DNA of 64,000 bases from Coriolopsis trogii. Lineage: Eukaryota; Basidiomycota; Agaricomycetes; Polyporales; Polyporaceae. The notes beneath the pieces are model-generated. The model had not been told where the DNA came from, ran no database searches, and saw only the letters and a list, made by a program, of their open reading frames with translations. The stretch spans positions 1,426,001-1,490,000 of the forward strand of contig JAHYIO010000023.1 of assembly GCA_020543525.1 (NCBI GenBank), read 5' to 3'. Position numbers and translations under genes: made by a program. Below, in pieces: positions 47,402 to 58,556 of the stretch. Numbering within the stretch: position 1 is the first letter of the stretch; every line of letters begins with the position of its first letter.

Positions 47402-49743
47402 TTAGGATGACAAACGGACGCTCTTGACCGTCTGCGATATGCCTGTCTTTTCGCCGGAGTATCTGCTCGCATCCATTCCGCCCCTGTAGACAGCCTTCTG
47501 GGAGGCGACCTTCTTCTTCGCCTTCTCGTACTTCTGCCTTTTCTTGACGCGCGGGTTGCGTACGCTCTTGGATCGTTTAGGCGTGAGCCCCTTGTTCTTG
47601 AGGATCGCCCGCGTGAGGGAGCGCGGGCCACCCGCACTCTCCTCTTCAACATGCCTATAGCAGTTACATATTAGCGTGGATCAGCGAGGATGAGACAGAC
47701 TATGTATGATGACGTACCGAGAAGCGGCGAGCTGAGCCTCATACTCCTCTTTCTTCTTCTCCTTCTTCTCCTTCGACTTGCGCTGCACGAGTTCGTAGTA
47801 TCCGTCCTCTCCGCCCTCATCCTCGTCTCCACTGCCATCGTCTTCGTCACGTCTCCTTTTCTTGCCTTTCCTCCCTGCACTTCCGGCCTCGAGCTCTGGG
47901 TCAACGTCATCCAGATCGTCGCCCTGCGCCCGCGACTTGGCCACCTCCTTAGCCAACCGCGCCTCCTTCTCCTTCTTCCGCTCGCGGTACGGTATGTCGT
48001 CGTCGCCACCCATAGCACCTGCGCGCGCGCCCGCTCTGCGGGCAGCAGTACTCTCGATGCGCGCCACGTGGAAGCGCAGCGACTTCTTGCGTGCCTGCTT
48101 GTCAGCCGCGTCGGCGACGTCGAGCGCAGCGGCCTCCCCGTAGACATCCTCGGCAATCGCACTCGTAGAAGCGGAACCTTTGCCCTTGCCCTTCCTCGCA
48201 GGAGCGAGATCCGGTTCCACGAGATCGAACACGGGTACGATGGGTTTCGCGCCTGCGTCAACACCCTTGCGCTTCTTCTTGGGAGGCTCTGTCTCCTCCG
48301 CATCTTTCGATTTGCGCTTGGACTTCTCCTTCGCGACATTGACAGGGTTCTTCGATTGCGGCAACTCGTCCATATCCATGATATCCTCGGCATCACGGAG
48401 AAGGGCCTCAAAGTCCTCCATGTCGAGGTCCATGCCCCGCTTCCGGAGTGTGTTGTTCCCTGTCCATAAACCCTGAGCGTCGTCCATCCAATCGAGTTCG
48501 CTCTCGCTACCGTCCAGATCGTCGTCGCTCGACTCGGCCGAGTCTGACGCCGCGAAGTCGAGCTCTTCGAGTGTGTGCAAGGACTGCTTGAGTGTCAGAA
48601 GACGCGGCATGATCGGGTGGGATTGAAGGAGATCGGGACGCGCGACGTATTTGTCACTGGCGCGAAGGTGGAGGTAGAAAGCAAGCGTGGTGGCGTATGT
48701 GAGCAATGCCTCTGTATGATATGTCAGATTGGGCACCCTATACCGACTATGAGCAACGCACGGTAGTGTAGATGCAACATGCCAAGGCTCAGTGCGTCCG
48801 GCGACTCCGTCTGCATCCTATGACATGTAGTATGAATAAGATGTGTCAAGCAGAAAAGGGAGGGACGCACCTCTCAATTTTGGCCTGTGACTTCACCAGA
48901 CTATACGCGACGTCCTCCCAATCGTTGGCTAGCGCAAGCGCCTCGGGGTTCGTCTTCTCCAGATGCCGCAGTAGCAAGTGCTTGTCCTGAGGCAACTGCT
49001 GGATCACAGGCTGCACAGGCTCGTCCGCAAGCCTGCTGTATGCTTAGCCACGTTCTACACGTGATGGGGAGAGAAACGTACCCATCCGCCTCTGGGACAC
49101 CATCCTCGACTTCACCCAGGCCGAAGTCGTCCTCGGCCATTGTGTCCCTCACCTTCGTCTGCAACCGCCTCGCCTCCTGCTCTTCCAATTCGTTCGCCTC
49201 CTCATCGTCCGACTCGATCTGCTCCGCGTTCGAAGCGTAGTACGCGCCCTTCTTCGTGCCCCAGCCTTCCTCCTCTTCCGAGCTCTCCTCCTCCTTCTCG
49301 CTCTCCTCTTCGTCTTTCTTGCCCTTCTTGCCCTTCTTGTTCTTCTTTTTCTTCTTCTCCGCCGCTTCCGCAGCAGCGTAGTGCACGTCGTCTATTTCAT
49401 CGTCATCCTCGTTGTCCTTCCCGTACGTGTTCTCCCCATCCTCATCGTCAGAGTCGTCCTCCGGCATGCCCTTCAGCGCAAAGACCTCGTCCTCGTCTCC
49501 GTCGTCGCTTCCTCCTTCGTCGCCTCCCTCGAGAAGGATCTTGTCCCTAGAGGCATGAACTGCTCCACTGTGAGCACAAACCCGGGCTCAATACAACATT
49601 GCAGTAGAGAACATACACTGGTCTTCCTCGTCTAGAGGGATGTCCGACGCCTTGTTCCATTTCTTGATTTTGCTGTCTCTCTTGTCGACACCTCTAGGCT
49701 TTGAATGTGCAGCCTTAGCCTTTCCAGAGCGACGTCGAACCAT
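47402..49743 (-). CDS. UTP3: SAS10/UTP3 small-subunit processome protein
   Basis: Starts at 49743 with MVRRRSGKAKAAHSKPRG and ends with TAA at 47402-47404. This nucleolar protein is part of the U3 snoRNP/SSU processome needed for 18S rRNA maturation. Exons encode very acidic stretches alternating with Lys-rich ones (KKKKKNKKGKKGKK; SEEEEGWG). Next is the Sas10/Utp3 region with EPVQPVIQQLPQDKHLLLRHLE and PNLTYHTEALLTYATTLAFYLHLRA, then HPIMPRLLTLKQSLHTLEELDF. The last exon is the diagnostic Sas10 C-terminal domain: PRSLTRAILKNKGLTPKRSK, VRNPRVKKRQKYEKAKKKV, then VYRGG. There are at least four introns. The joint after the first exon (about 49570-49620) is uncertain by a few bases; the rest is well supported. 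Confidence 0.93.
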
Positions 49744-50335
49744 AGCTAACGCAGTCGGCAGGGGTACGAGGACTCGGAGCAAGGTGAACAGCTTGTGTGT
49801 TTTGCGCTCTCACAAAATCTTGAGAGCGTCGGTCCGCGTAGCCACGTGAGCCGATCTGGATCTCTTGCGGGCGTCTACGTAAAGTCGCAGACTCGGTGAA
49901 GGTAAATCTGTATACAGAATGCCCCATCCCTGTACAGCACGGCAGTTCAGCAGGGATGAAGCTTCGCGGTTGTGCATTGAAAATATTCTATACGTTCTCA
50001 GGGCGAGGAAGGTAGTCATGTGCGTATTGCTGCTGCATTGCAGGACGTACACCTTAAGACAGTAATTCGGGAGTAGGATCCAACACGTCAGGGCTTGAAT
50101 GAGCAGAAAGCCTCGTCATCGCCAGATGACTGTGAATTGAGAGGTGTGAAGAACACGGAGATATACGGTACGATAACAGATACACGAGGGTGCAGAAGAG
50201 AATATGGAGTATCTCGAGAATGCGTGGCCTGCTAGAAGGGCAAACACCCAAGTCCTCATGAGTCATGACGAACTCTATGACGAGGCAAACGCGAACGTAC
50301 TGTATCTTGACCCGGAGCAACACACGAGCGGGAGT
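49744..50335. other. intergenic region, SAS10 promoter
   Basis: About 590 bases between the 3' end of mL58 and the SAS10 start, both on the minus strand. It should contain the mL58 3' UTR and the SAS10 promoter. Nothing else seen. Confidence 0.45.
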
Positions 50336-50875
50336 CTACCAGAACTCCTTCCGCTTCTTCCTGATATCGTTGTTCAGTCTCTTCCTCTCACCCCACTGTT
50401 CGCGCGCTGCTGCATGCTTCTCCTCCACCTCCGCCTTCACTTTTCGTCTGTCCGCAGCCTTGAGAGAGGTGACCTTGCCAATAAACCACGGTGTGCAGTT
50501 GAACTCCTTCGCGAGACGGCCGCGCGTCCACGTTGCGGGATCCTCCCTCCGCAGCTGGCGGATTTTTGCGAGGTCCTCGTCTGACACACGGGGTTTCTCA
50601 CCCTTGTCTGCTCGTACATCTGGCGGGAGAGGACCATCTACAGGTGTGGGTGCCGGTTGTAGGAGAGGAGACGCGGGTGACGTGGTATAGGATAGTGGTG
50701 AGGGGGCAGTGGGAGGGGGTCGGTGGATGAAGGTCGCATTGTCGGAGAGCTCCTGGTAGACAGCATGGGGATTGTCGCGCAGCGGATCTGGCGCACGGTA
50801 GGGCGGTCTTTCCGGAAGTCGTGTAGCATACGAGCGAGAGGAAAACCTCAGTGGGAGAGCGAGACGAGGCCTCAT
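50336..50875 (-). CDS. MRPL20: mitochondrial large-subunit ribosomal protein mL58 (MRPL20)
   Basis: An intronless frame of 179 codons from the ATG at 50875 to TAG at 50336. The frame is open further upstream, but this ATG begins an Arg-rich, acid-free presequence (MRPRLALPLRFSSRSYATR), as expected for import into mitochondria. The body fits the fungal MRP-L20 family: DNATFIHRPPPTAPSP near the N-terminus, then a helical domain with DLAKIRQLRREDP, TRGRLAKEFNCTPWFIGKV and a basic C-terminus (RKRLNNDIRKKRKEFW). It is a fungal-specific component of the mitochondrial 54S/large subunit. Confidence 0.93.
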   Translation of the reverse strand: MRPRLALPLRFSSRSYATRLPERPPYRAPDPLRDNPHAVYQELSDNATFIHRPPPTAPSPLSYTTSPASPLLQPAPTPVDGPLPPDVRADKGEKPRVSDEDLAKIRQLRREDPATWTRGRLAKEFNCTPWFIGKVTSLKAADRRKVKAEVEEKHAAAREQWGERKRLNNDIRKKRKEFW

Positions 50876-52120
50876 GGCGGACCGTGGATGAGCTGGTGGG
50901 TGATGTACCGTGTCGCGCAGAGGCTCGGATTCCGTGACAGAGTGACATGCGCGTGATTCAAGCGTGTGACTAGGCTGTCTCATAATGGCAATTGCTGTCC
51001 CCCCTCTGCTCAGTTGTCCCAAGCCAACTCATTCCTATGTGCATGTTTGTCCCGATTGAATGGCGGCCACATGCAGGTATGTATCTTCATCGCTCCCACG
51101 TCCCAGGTATTCAGTATCTCCTCCACCTCATACGGCCATTCGTACCGACCGAACAACCTCACTTTACCACCGGCTGCGGCTGAGCTGACCTCGCGTAGAG
51201 CATGAGGGTGGCCAGAGGGCTTCTTCTTTGTTCTTCGTGAGCCAATAGTAGCCAGTTGCAGCCTAACTACGAATAGGGTCCGATGCTATGTCGTCGAACC
51301 CTCTCCTGGCGATGTCGAGGCAGCGAATAGGAGGCTCGGATTGCGATCGCTTGCGAATTGTACAGAATCACACCCACTCCGCCGCCTTCACGGTCGTTGT
51401 GGCTCCCGTCTCGCGCTATCGCATGGGCTCATGGAGTGGGAGTTGATGTTGTATGCTTCTAGCCATATTGCAATCCCCGCTGCCAGTACTAGTGACCATA
51501 TCGACATGGCAAGCTGCCTCAAAGAGAGGCCCTCAGCAACCCTTGAAGGCTGACTGGGATGATTGTCGAGGTGAAGCCGTGCGGAGTGACTGGAACAGCC
51601 ATCTGCCTTGTTGAAACTATTCTGAAAGCTTCTAGACCAAGGAGGCCTACATATTTTCTGCCAAGGGAAGTCGCTGATCGCTGGCTGGAGGAGTCTGCGC
51701 GCCATGACGTAGGGCCCCGCACGTCCTCATCGGTCCCTGGACGTGCGTAATGGGAACGCCCCCGCATCATCTGCAACGCCGTCGCCCTCCGTCCGCCAGC
51801 GCCGATGAGTGCACGATCTCGATTCACTTATGCCTGGAAGATGCTAGCATCCAGCCCGTGTCCGGCCGATCGACTATAATTCCCCCTCCCATGCCCCCTT
51901 GTGTCTTTTCGCCTGCTTTCGAGCCTCCCTTTCCCACTTCCCCTCGCCAATCGGTCTTTGGCCTCCACCACGACCGTCTTGCCCTGCCTAGCTGCGTCGA
52001 TCCCTGCCGACGACCACTCTTCATAGCTCGACTCCGTTGATCGAGTTCTCTGGGAACCGTCTGTACCAGAGGCACACGCTTCTCTTATCCGCCGTCTGCA
52101 CAAAACATATCACGTCCGTC
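50876..52120. other. divergent intergenic region, 1.25 kb
   Basis: Between mL58 (-) and the 82-residue gene (+). No ORF here has recognisable features. The last 250 bases are C/T-rich, consistent with the promoter and leader of the plus-strand gene. Confidence 0.4.
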
Positions 52121-52369
52121 ATGGCCGACGAAATCGCGAACGGCACGAGCTATCCGCACTACGCTCTCCTCGCGTACGCGCACGAGATGCACAAATACAC
52201 ACTCGAGCTCTGGATGGAGCTCACAAAGAAGCTCGACTCCGGGGACGACCACTCTGTCATTCCCGGGCCCAATTATCAGTCTCCGAACGGGGATGCCCCT
52301 CGGGGCGGTGCGGCTGTAGACGACCATGACGGCCAGAGGCCAGAGGCCGAGTCCCCCCAGGAGGAATAG
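52121..52369 (+). CDS. small hypothetical protein, 82 aa
   Basis: A single-exon frame beginning MADEIANGTSYPHYALLAYA. Codon use is strongly G/C-ending over the first 45 codons, as in the confident genes here, and the ATG follows a C/T-rich leader. The N-terminal half looks helical and folded (HEMHKYTLELWMELTKKLD); the second half is polar and disordered (Asp, Pro, Glu). There is no signal peptide or membrane segment. I do not recognise a family. It could be a complete small protein or the last exon of a larger one. Confidence 0.6.
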   Translation: MADEIANGTSYPHYALLAYAHEMHKYTLELWMELTKKLDSGDDHSVIPGPNYQSPNGDAPRGGAAVDDHDGQRPEAESPQEE

Positions 52370-52976
52370 ACTGGCGGCTGGCGCGCTCTCCACCTTCCGC
52401 TCTCACCGTGGGCGATGCTCTTGGCGTTCGCGGGTGCGTGCTCGCTCTTTTTTGCGCCTTACAGACTCGTGCAATCGCTAACAACTCTTCTCATGTAGTC
52501 TGCCTCTATGCAATCACCATGTCCTCCTTCTCTGCTTCAAAATATCATTATCAAGACCGTGCCCATCTGTGTAGGATTACATTTGTATATTACGGATCGC
52601 GCATACGACGGCCTTTATCTCTTGTATAGGACGGGTCGCCAGGCGTCGTAGAAAGGGCACTCTTGCATCAGGAGGGACACCTCGCTGATCTCTCTCGGAT
52701 TACTCTTACCTCAGTTCCATTCCCACCATCTCACGCTCTGAGTCTCGGCTCGGTTCACTGTTCCTCATCCCACGCGCCTCTGCATCATACGATACCTGTA
52801 TTCCATGGCAGCGTGCAGCGAAACCGGTTCGCCGTCGAAATCATGCTTCTTCATCGAGTCTGACCCCATGCTCATGAGCATGGGTTGTGACAGTTCGAAT
52901 GCCAATCCGACAACAATCTATACTTGGTACATCCTGATACGCATGATGAGGACACATGTGCACGGAGATACATCCT
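52370..52976. other. convergent intergenic region
   Basis: About 600 bases between the small gene and the 3' end of the glutathione transferase gene; presumably 3' UTRs. Nothing recognised. Confidence 0.45.
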
Positions 52977-54291
52977 CTACGGCACTTGCATTCCCTTCTT
53001 TACCGCAGGTCTCTCCATCGTGCGTTCAAGCCACGCCTGTGATCGACCAGGTACGTCAATTCCATGCACCGTCTATATCATTATCGTACCAACCTTCACA
53101 TTCGGCCACTCGTCCATGCTCTCGATCCCGGTGAAGCCGTGGGCATTGACCCTGTAAAGGGCGCGCACATTAGCACCGCACCGCGTCGAGGTCGGCCCAA
53201 ATGACATGAATAGACTGACCATGGGAAGGCGTTGATGTCTGCAATGCTGTACTGACCACGGCGGGGACCCGCCAGCCAGTCCCGGCCGTCCAGGCGGATG
53301 TTCAAGACGCCATACAACCGCTTCGTCTCATCCAGATAACCTGCAAGAGAGACCAGCCTCTTCAGCAAACGCGAGGTACGATCAGCAAAAACAGCCCGAC
53401 GACAACGCAAGACGCACGTTTCTTCGCGTACGGGATGTCCTCCGGGGCGAACTTCACAAAGTGATTGGCTGGAAGGCGAGGGAAGGAGGGAGAAGGGGGA
53501 GGGTGAGCCGTTTGTTGCGTCATGTTTTTTGTGCGAGAAGCGCGAAGGGGTTCTTGTTATCGCAGCCTCGGGTCCAGCATGCCGGGCTTGGGAGCACCAA
53601 AACCCAATCGCGAGGCGGGTGCAGATGATGAGACGCTTACCTTGCCCTTGCATGGGGCCGATGCCGCCGTGCTGTGCGTGCCGCGGGTCAAATGGGAAAC
53701 TCACAAAGACAGGGATGCATGGGCAGCCTGAGATCGGTAACGTACGGTGAAGAAGATCCATTGCAGCATCTCGCTGTAGTCGTTCGCCTGCGTCTGCGGG
53801 TCGAACGTGAACTTGAGCTGAGTGTCGTAGTGCTGCGAGAGGTAGAGAAGGATCGCAGCCGTCTCGAACACGGTGAAATCGGCGCGGTTGGGGTCCACGA
53901 CGACTGGGATGCGCCCGTTTGGGTTCATCTTGATGAACCAGGGCTCTTTCTGCGTCCCTTTGGAAATGTCGATCGGGTGCACACTAATCCACACGTCAGT
54001 ACTTGCGTGCCTGCGACAGCGAGACGGTAGAGTGGAGACACACTCGTATTTGAGACCGTATTGGGCCTGGAGCTCTTCGAGGAAGACGGAGACCTTGTGG
54101 CCATTCGGAGTGCCCGCGGTATATAACTGCAGCGGCTTGCTAGACGGCGAAGTAGCGGTAGAATATGCGTTCGCACGAGCAGCGTTTGGGCCCGAGATTG
54201 CTGCGCGTGCGTTGAATGTGGTACGAGGCGCGGCAAGTCTCGTGGACGTGGCCGCAGGGCGGAAGGCGTGGCGAGCAAGTGACGTCATCAT
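52977..54291 (-). CDS. Ure2/YfcG-type glutathione S-transferase with N-terminal extension
   Basis: Six to seven exons assemble to about 268 residues, ending with TAG at 52977. The first 50 residues are rich in Arg, Ala, Ser and Thr with no acidic residue ([20 protein letters not shown]), like a mitochondrial presequence. The thioredoxin-fold domain starts [21 protein letters not shown], then [32 protein letters not shown]. The helical domain has the Ure2p/YfcG hallmark [13 protein letters not shown], then [18 protein letters not shown] and [13 protein letters not shown]. Family members use glutathione for disulfide reductase/peroxidase-type or detoxification reactions. The TPNGHK site (Asn in place of a catalytic Tyr/Ser) is typical of this class. 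Mitochondrial location is inferred only from the extension. Confidence 0.93.
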
Positions 54292-55688
54292 TCAGGCCTG
54301 CAGGTGTGGACGGTTTGCCTTCTAGGTTTCTCACTGGAACAGTACGTTCACTGTCAGAAGATGCGCTCAAATACCGAGAGGCCTGGAGTCCACATTGACG
54401 TAGTTCGAGTACGCATACTCACACGATTGGAAAGATGGGCTGCTTCTGGTCCTGAGCAGCTGTCAACGTCGGTGGACGAGATGAAGTTAGACAACAACCG
54501 ATGTATAAGTATACCCCTTCGGCGGCTGACTAAGGGCGTCCGGAGGTGAGATGGGTCCGTTTGTTGATCAGCTTCGAGGGTTTTAGTGTGTACTGTATGT
54601 TGCACTGGACCATCAGCATATGGGCCAAACGCAGGAAGAGAGTGGTATGCATCGTAGGTATTGGTCAGGACTTGGTTTGACCGCGGCATTCAGCAAGCGT
54701 TCAGTATCAACTTCTCGCGACCGGTTCGTGCTGAAAAACGAACAAGCGCTAATTGGTCCACGAGCTCAGATCGGGTCTTTGGAGTCGCACCGACAGTTCG
54801 ACTTTACACTGCCACCTGCTGCCTTCCTCCGCATCGACATCGTCGAGTACATCTCACCCGCTCTAGCACACTCGGTCGTGCTGCAGTCATCAGTCACCGG
54901 GTGCGAGTTTATGAAATTCACTCTGTGCACGCCTTCCCTGCGCAATCAATCATGAGCACGTAACGCAGGATCGTAACGCAGAATTTACCGGTGCGGCCAG
55001 ACACACCCCAGAATGAAATGTCGCTTGAGACAGCTAACAAGCTCGCGCTCCGTTCTGTTTCAGGTAAGTGCGGGTCTGTACCGAGCGATAGCCTGGGCCG
55101 TTTCTCCAGCCGAGAGACGGAACAGCAGAGAGCACCTCCGCGACGCCGCCGTCTCGCACCCGAGCCAGTCTCGACTCGTAAATCAAGATGGTGTGATCGG
55201 AGAGGGAGACTGTGAGGTGCCCTGTTACACACGGAACCGGTATGTACGTCCTCGCACTCAAGGTCGCGTATATCGACGAGAGCCAGCGCGTCGCTCATGG
55301 ATGCCCCGAAGGTTCCCCGTCCTCGAGTATAGACTTATTTCACCGGCTGGAGAACAGTCAGTCGATTCCGCCGATGCCATCGCCCACCCCATCGTCATGA
55401 GATCCAATCGCTACTAACATGGCAGTCCGTTGCATCCAGGCCGCCGGCTTCGTCTCTCCTCCTTTCTCATTCTGCCATCACTGCGGGGCCGGAGCGGACT
55501 ATACTTGACGCGCATTGTCTGCCCCACGCACGAAAGCGGTCTCGATCTCGGGGTGAACGTGTACGCCTGATGTATGCGCGATCACCAAGCGAAGATCGCG
55601 TCTTGTGATATATACTGGGCTCTCCGCGTTTCGTTGTGCACACCCTGTCCCGCGATCTACACCTCCGTCTTGTTTCAGTTTTGCCAGT
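54292..55688. other. divergent intergenic region, 1.4 kb
   Basis: Between the glutathione transferase (-) and the monooxygenase (+). No gene supported. Promoters of both should lie here. Confidence 0.4.
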
Positions 55689-57760
55689 ATGAGTGCTCGG
55701 GTGAGTCGTCCTGTTCAGCATCTGACTCCTCCAGGTTCCTGCGCTGTCCCAAAACAGCCCTGAGACGTAAAGCTAATGCACATTTCGCAGTCCTCTAGCT
55801 CATCTCAGCTTGCCCAGACGACACATCCAATCAGATTTGTGATCGTTGGAGGAGGTGCATATCCTCGATTGTCTTTCTGCCTTCCAGCAATACTGACGAC
55901 TACGCTAGGTATTGCGGGCTTAGCTTGCGCCTTTGCGCTGAGACGCGTTGGGCACCATGCATTGGTTCTGGAAAGAGGTGACAGGAAGTCTGTTGTGAGT
56001 GTATTCCACGTCTATGGCCGACTGTCTCTGACACGCACATGCGTATATCCATATCAGAGCGGAGAAAGTGGAGTTCGCCTGCCACCAAATCTCTCCAAGA
56101 TTTTGTTTCACTGGGGTCTAAGGGATGCATTGTTGAAGAAGGCTTCGGTGACGACCCAGCTCATGTTCATGCGATGTGAGTCAAATTAACATACAGTGGC
56201 TACGTTTCCGCTGACGAGTTACTCGTAGACGAGTCGGGCGACTTGCTTGGCAGGCACATATGGGACGCGGACATGCTGAAGGAGACGCGAGGGATGTTTC
56301 TTATGCTCTCGGTACGCCTCGAGCTCGTCCCGCACGGAGAGAGTTTGCTCATTTATTGACAGCACGCAGAGCTATACGACATCATCTACGATGCGGCGAC
56401 GACGTCGGGTGCCGAAGTGCGATATAGCACGCCCGTGTCGGACATTGATTCAGAGGAGCGGGAGATCACGTTAGCCTCGGGGGAGATACTCGCGGCAGAC
56501 GTCATCGTTGGCGCTGATGGCGAGTATGGTCGTGCACGATCAGCAGTTGTGGGACATCAGGAGAAGGGGACCCCGACAGGGGTGGCAGTATACGAGCAAG
56601 TCCTTTTGATTGTCCTCAAATGCTTCGCTGACACTATATACAGCACTCTGATCCCGAAGGCAGCAGCACCTGACTATGTCATCAAGTTGAGCGAGAAGGT
56701 GCGTTCTCAAGGGTTGGATATTCACTACTTTTCGATCTAATGCCCCGTCTAGAATGGCCAATTTGTGGCTTTCGGCGAGGACCATGCTATCGTCGCATAT
56801 CCAATAGTGAGTGAATTTATCTGCTGTGATGAACTTGGATGAACGCTCAACGTACATATCTGTAGCACGGCACCGAGGACGTCGCGATGCAAATATATGC
56901 GCCCGATTGTGGAGAGGATGGCAAATACGGAGACGCTCCTTCAGTAGACGTTCCTGAGATCGCAGGAAATATCTCACAGAAGTACGTCCTGGTCCTGATT
57001 CGTTCCTGATCACCTCCACACAAGCTTATACAATCCTGAACAGGCTGATCAAGGCTGTGCGCGGTGCACGTAAAGCTGTCCGTGTCTCCGTCCGAGAACA
57101 TGGCGACCTCGAAGACTGGGTGTCAGACGACGGCCGCCTGGTTCTCATCGGCGAGGCGGCCCATCCTTTCCCCGTAAGCCGCTCGAGAAGTATCTTGATT
57201 CTGACGCATTCTGACTTGTCCACGCCTCGCGTCCTTTGTCCACTTCATATCTCCCACAGCCGTCAACAATACAAGGAACGGCCATGGCAGTCGAAGACGC
57301 CGCGGTCCTTGCGAAGCTTTTCTCCCACCTTTCATGCGAGCGCCAAATCGAATCTTTCCTGTATGCATTCCAAGAGCTTCGACAGGAGCGTGTACGCGCC
57401 GTGCGCGCGGGCGAGTTCGGGAGTGTGTTCTACATGACCGCATCTGGACCGACCGCGGAGGAGAGGGACACGTCTATGCGTGCCAAGGCGGCCAAGGGCT
57501 TGAACGTGCTTGAAGGCGAAGGTGGCGTCGAGGGCGTATGGGAGGAGTACCGCATCATCTTCGGCTACGACTGCGAGGACGCGGCTGACGACTGGTGGGT
57601 GCAGTGGGGCATGCTTCGCGAGCGCGCGCGGAGCATCAGTGTCGGGGAGAGCGGCGCACCCGACCTGGAGGACATGGGTTTGGGCGGGAGCGTGTCCTCG
57701 CTGTTGGACCTCTCGGCTGCGATGACAGCGACTTCGGTCCAAGTGAGTGTGGACTGTTAG
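55689..57760 (+). CDS. FAD-dependent monooxygenase, salicylate-hydroxylase-like
   Basis: An intron-rich gene for a class A flavoprotein monooxygenase. The chosen start, ATG at 55689, is a 12-nt first exon (MSAR) spliced to 55791; the intron end has a CTAAT branch site 15-20 nt before its AG. An ATG at 55776 inside that presumed intron is the alternative. The FAD-binding motif FVIVGGGIAGLACAFALRRVGH is split by an intron. Later landmarks are GVRLPPNLSKILFHWGL, ADVIVGADGEYGRARSAV (DG motif) and VLIGEAAHPFPPSTIQGTAMAVEDAAVLAKLF (GD motif, with Glu for the usual Asp). The C-terminal 130 residues are less conserved. It probably hydroxylates an aromatic substrate with NAD(P)H and O2; the substrate cannot be told. 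Confidence 0.9.
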
Positions 57761-58556
57761 AGTCCGCACTGGCACTGGCCGGGTTTCGCCTCTCGCAGGA
57801 CTCGGTCGACTTGGACTTCTCCCCTTGTGGGCCGCGATTCACCCGTGCTCTTTTGATACCCTGTCGTGCTTTCGTGCTATCAACACTCATTTGTACAGTA
57901 TCGCGCATCGCAACACCATCTACAGTCGTGTTCTTTCTTTCGATCCTTGATCCGAAACGCTCCCTGTACGATCACTCCCTATCACATCGCAATACCCAAG
58001 CACATCAGAATAGTTCACGTAGTTCAAGTTCGCATACAGAGCAAGGTCGTTAAGCTATACACATCTGAACAACAAGCTGCAAGAGAAACAATACAGAACC
58101 TCACAACAACTACATTTGTGGCACTACGCCTGCGTTTGCGCAACTCGATACGGCCTTTCGCCACCCGAGGGGATCCTCTACCCCAGTATGAATCACAATG
58201 GCTCGCCATGCGGGCTGTCCTGTCGGCCCTTGGCTGAGAGCGGAGGAAATGTTGTATTCCAATATGCTGCTATACGGCTCTCGAGTCTTGACCAACTATC
58301 ACCGAGCGGGCCGGGCGTCAAGGGAAAGCGTCTCGGATGGCACGTGGGAGGTTCAACGTCTTCAGGAGAACAGGAATGCTGAGATGGAGATGGGGAAGGT
58401 GCAGGAAAGCCTCCAGCAGCGTCGCCCAGAGACAGCCCGGAAATTTCCTGGTGGCGACTTGGCAGCCTCGTTCCAGTGGCTGCATTCGCAACTCGGATAG
58501 GCTTGGAGACGAAGGGAGGTCACAGGAATCAAAGGGAGGCAATATTCTAGGCTGGC
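57761..58556. other. intergenic region with a 100-codon ORF
   Basis: 3' flank of the monooxygenase gene. A plus-strand ORF at 58198-58500 (MARHAGCPVGPWLRAEEM...) has balanced amino-acid composition and could be a small gene, but nothing else supports it. Confidence 0.3.

Noticed and set aside
47690..48469. Plus-strand 259-codon ORF
   Set aside because: Antisense shadow of the SAS10 exon; Leu/Val/Arg runs come from the complement of its Lys/Glu/Asp codons.
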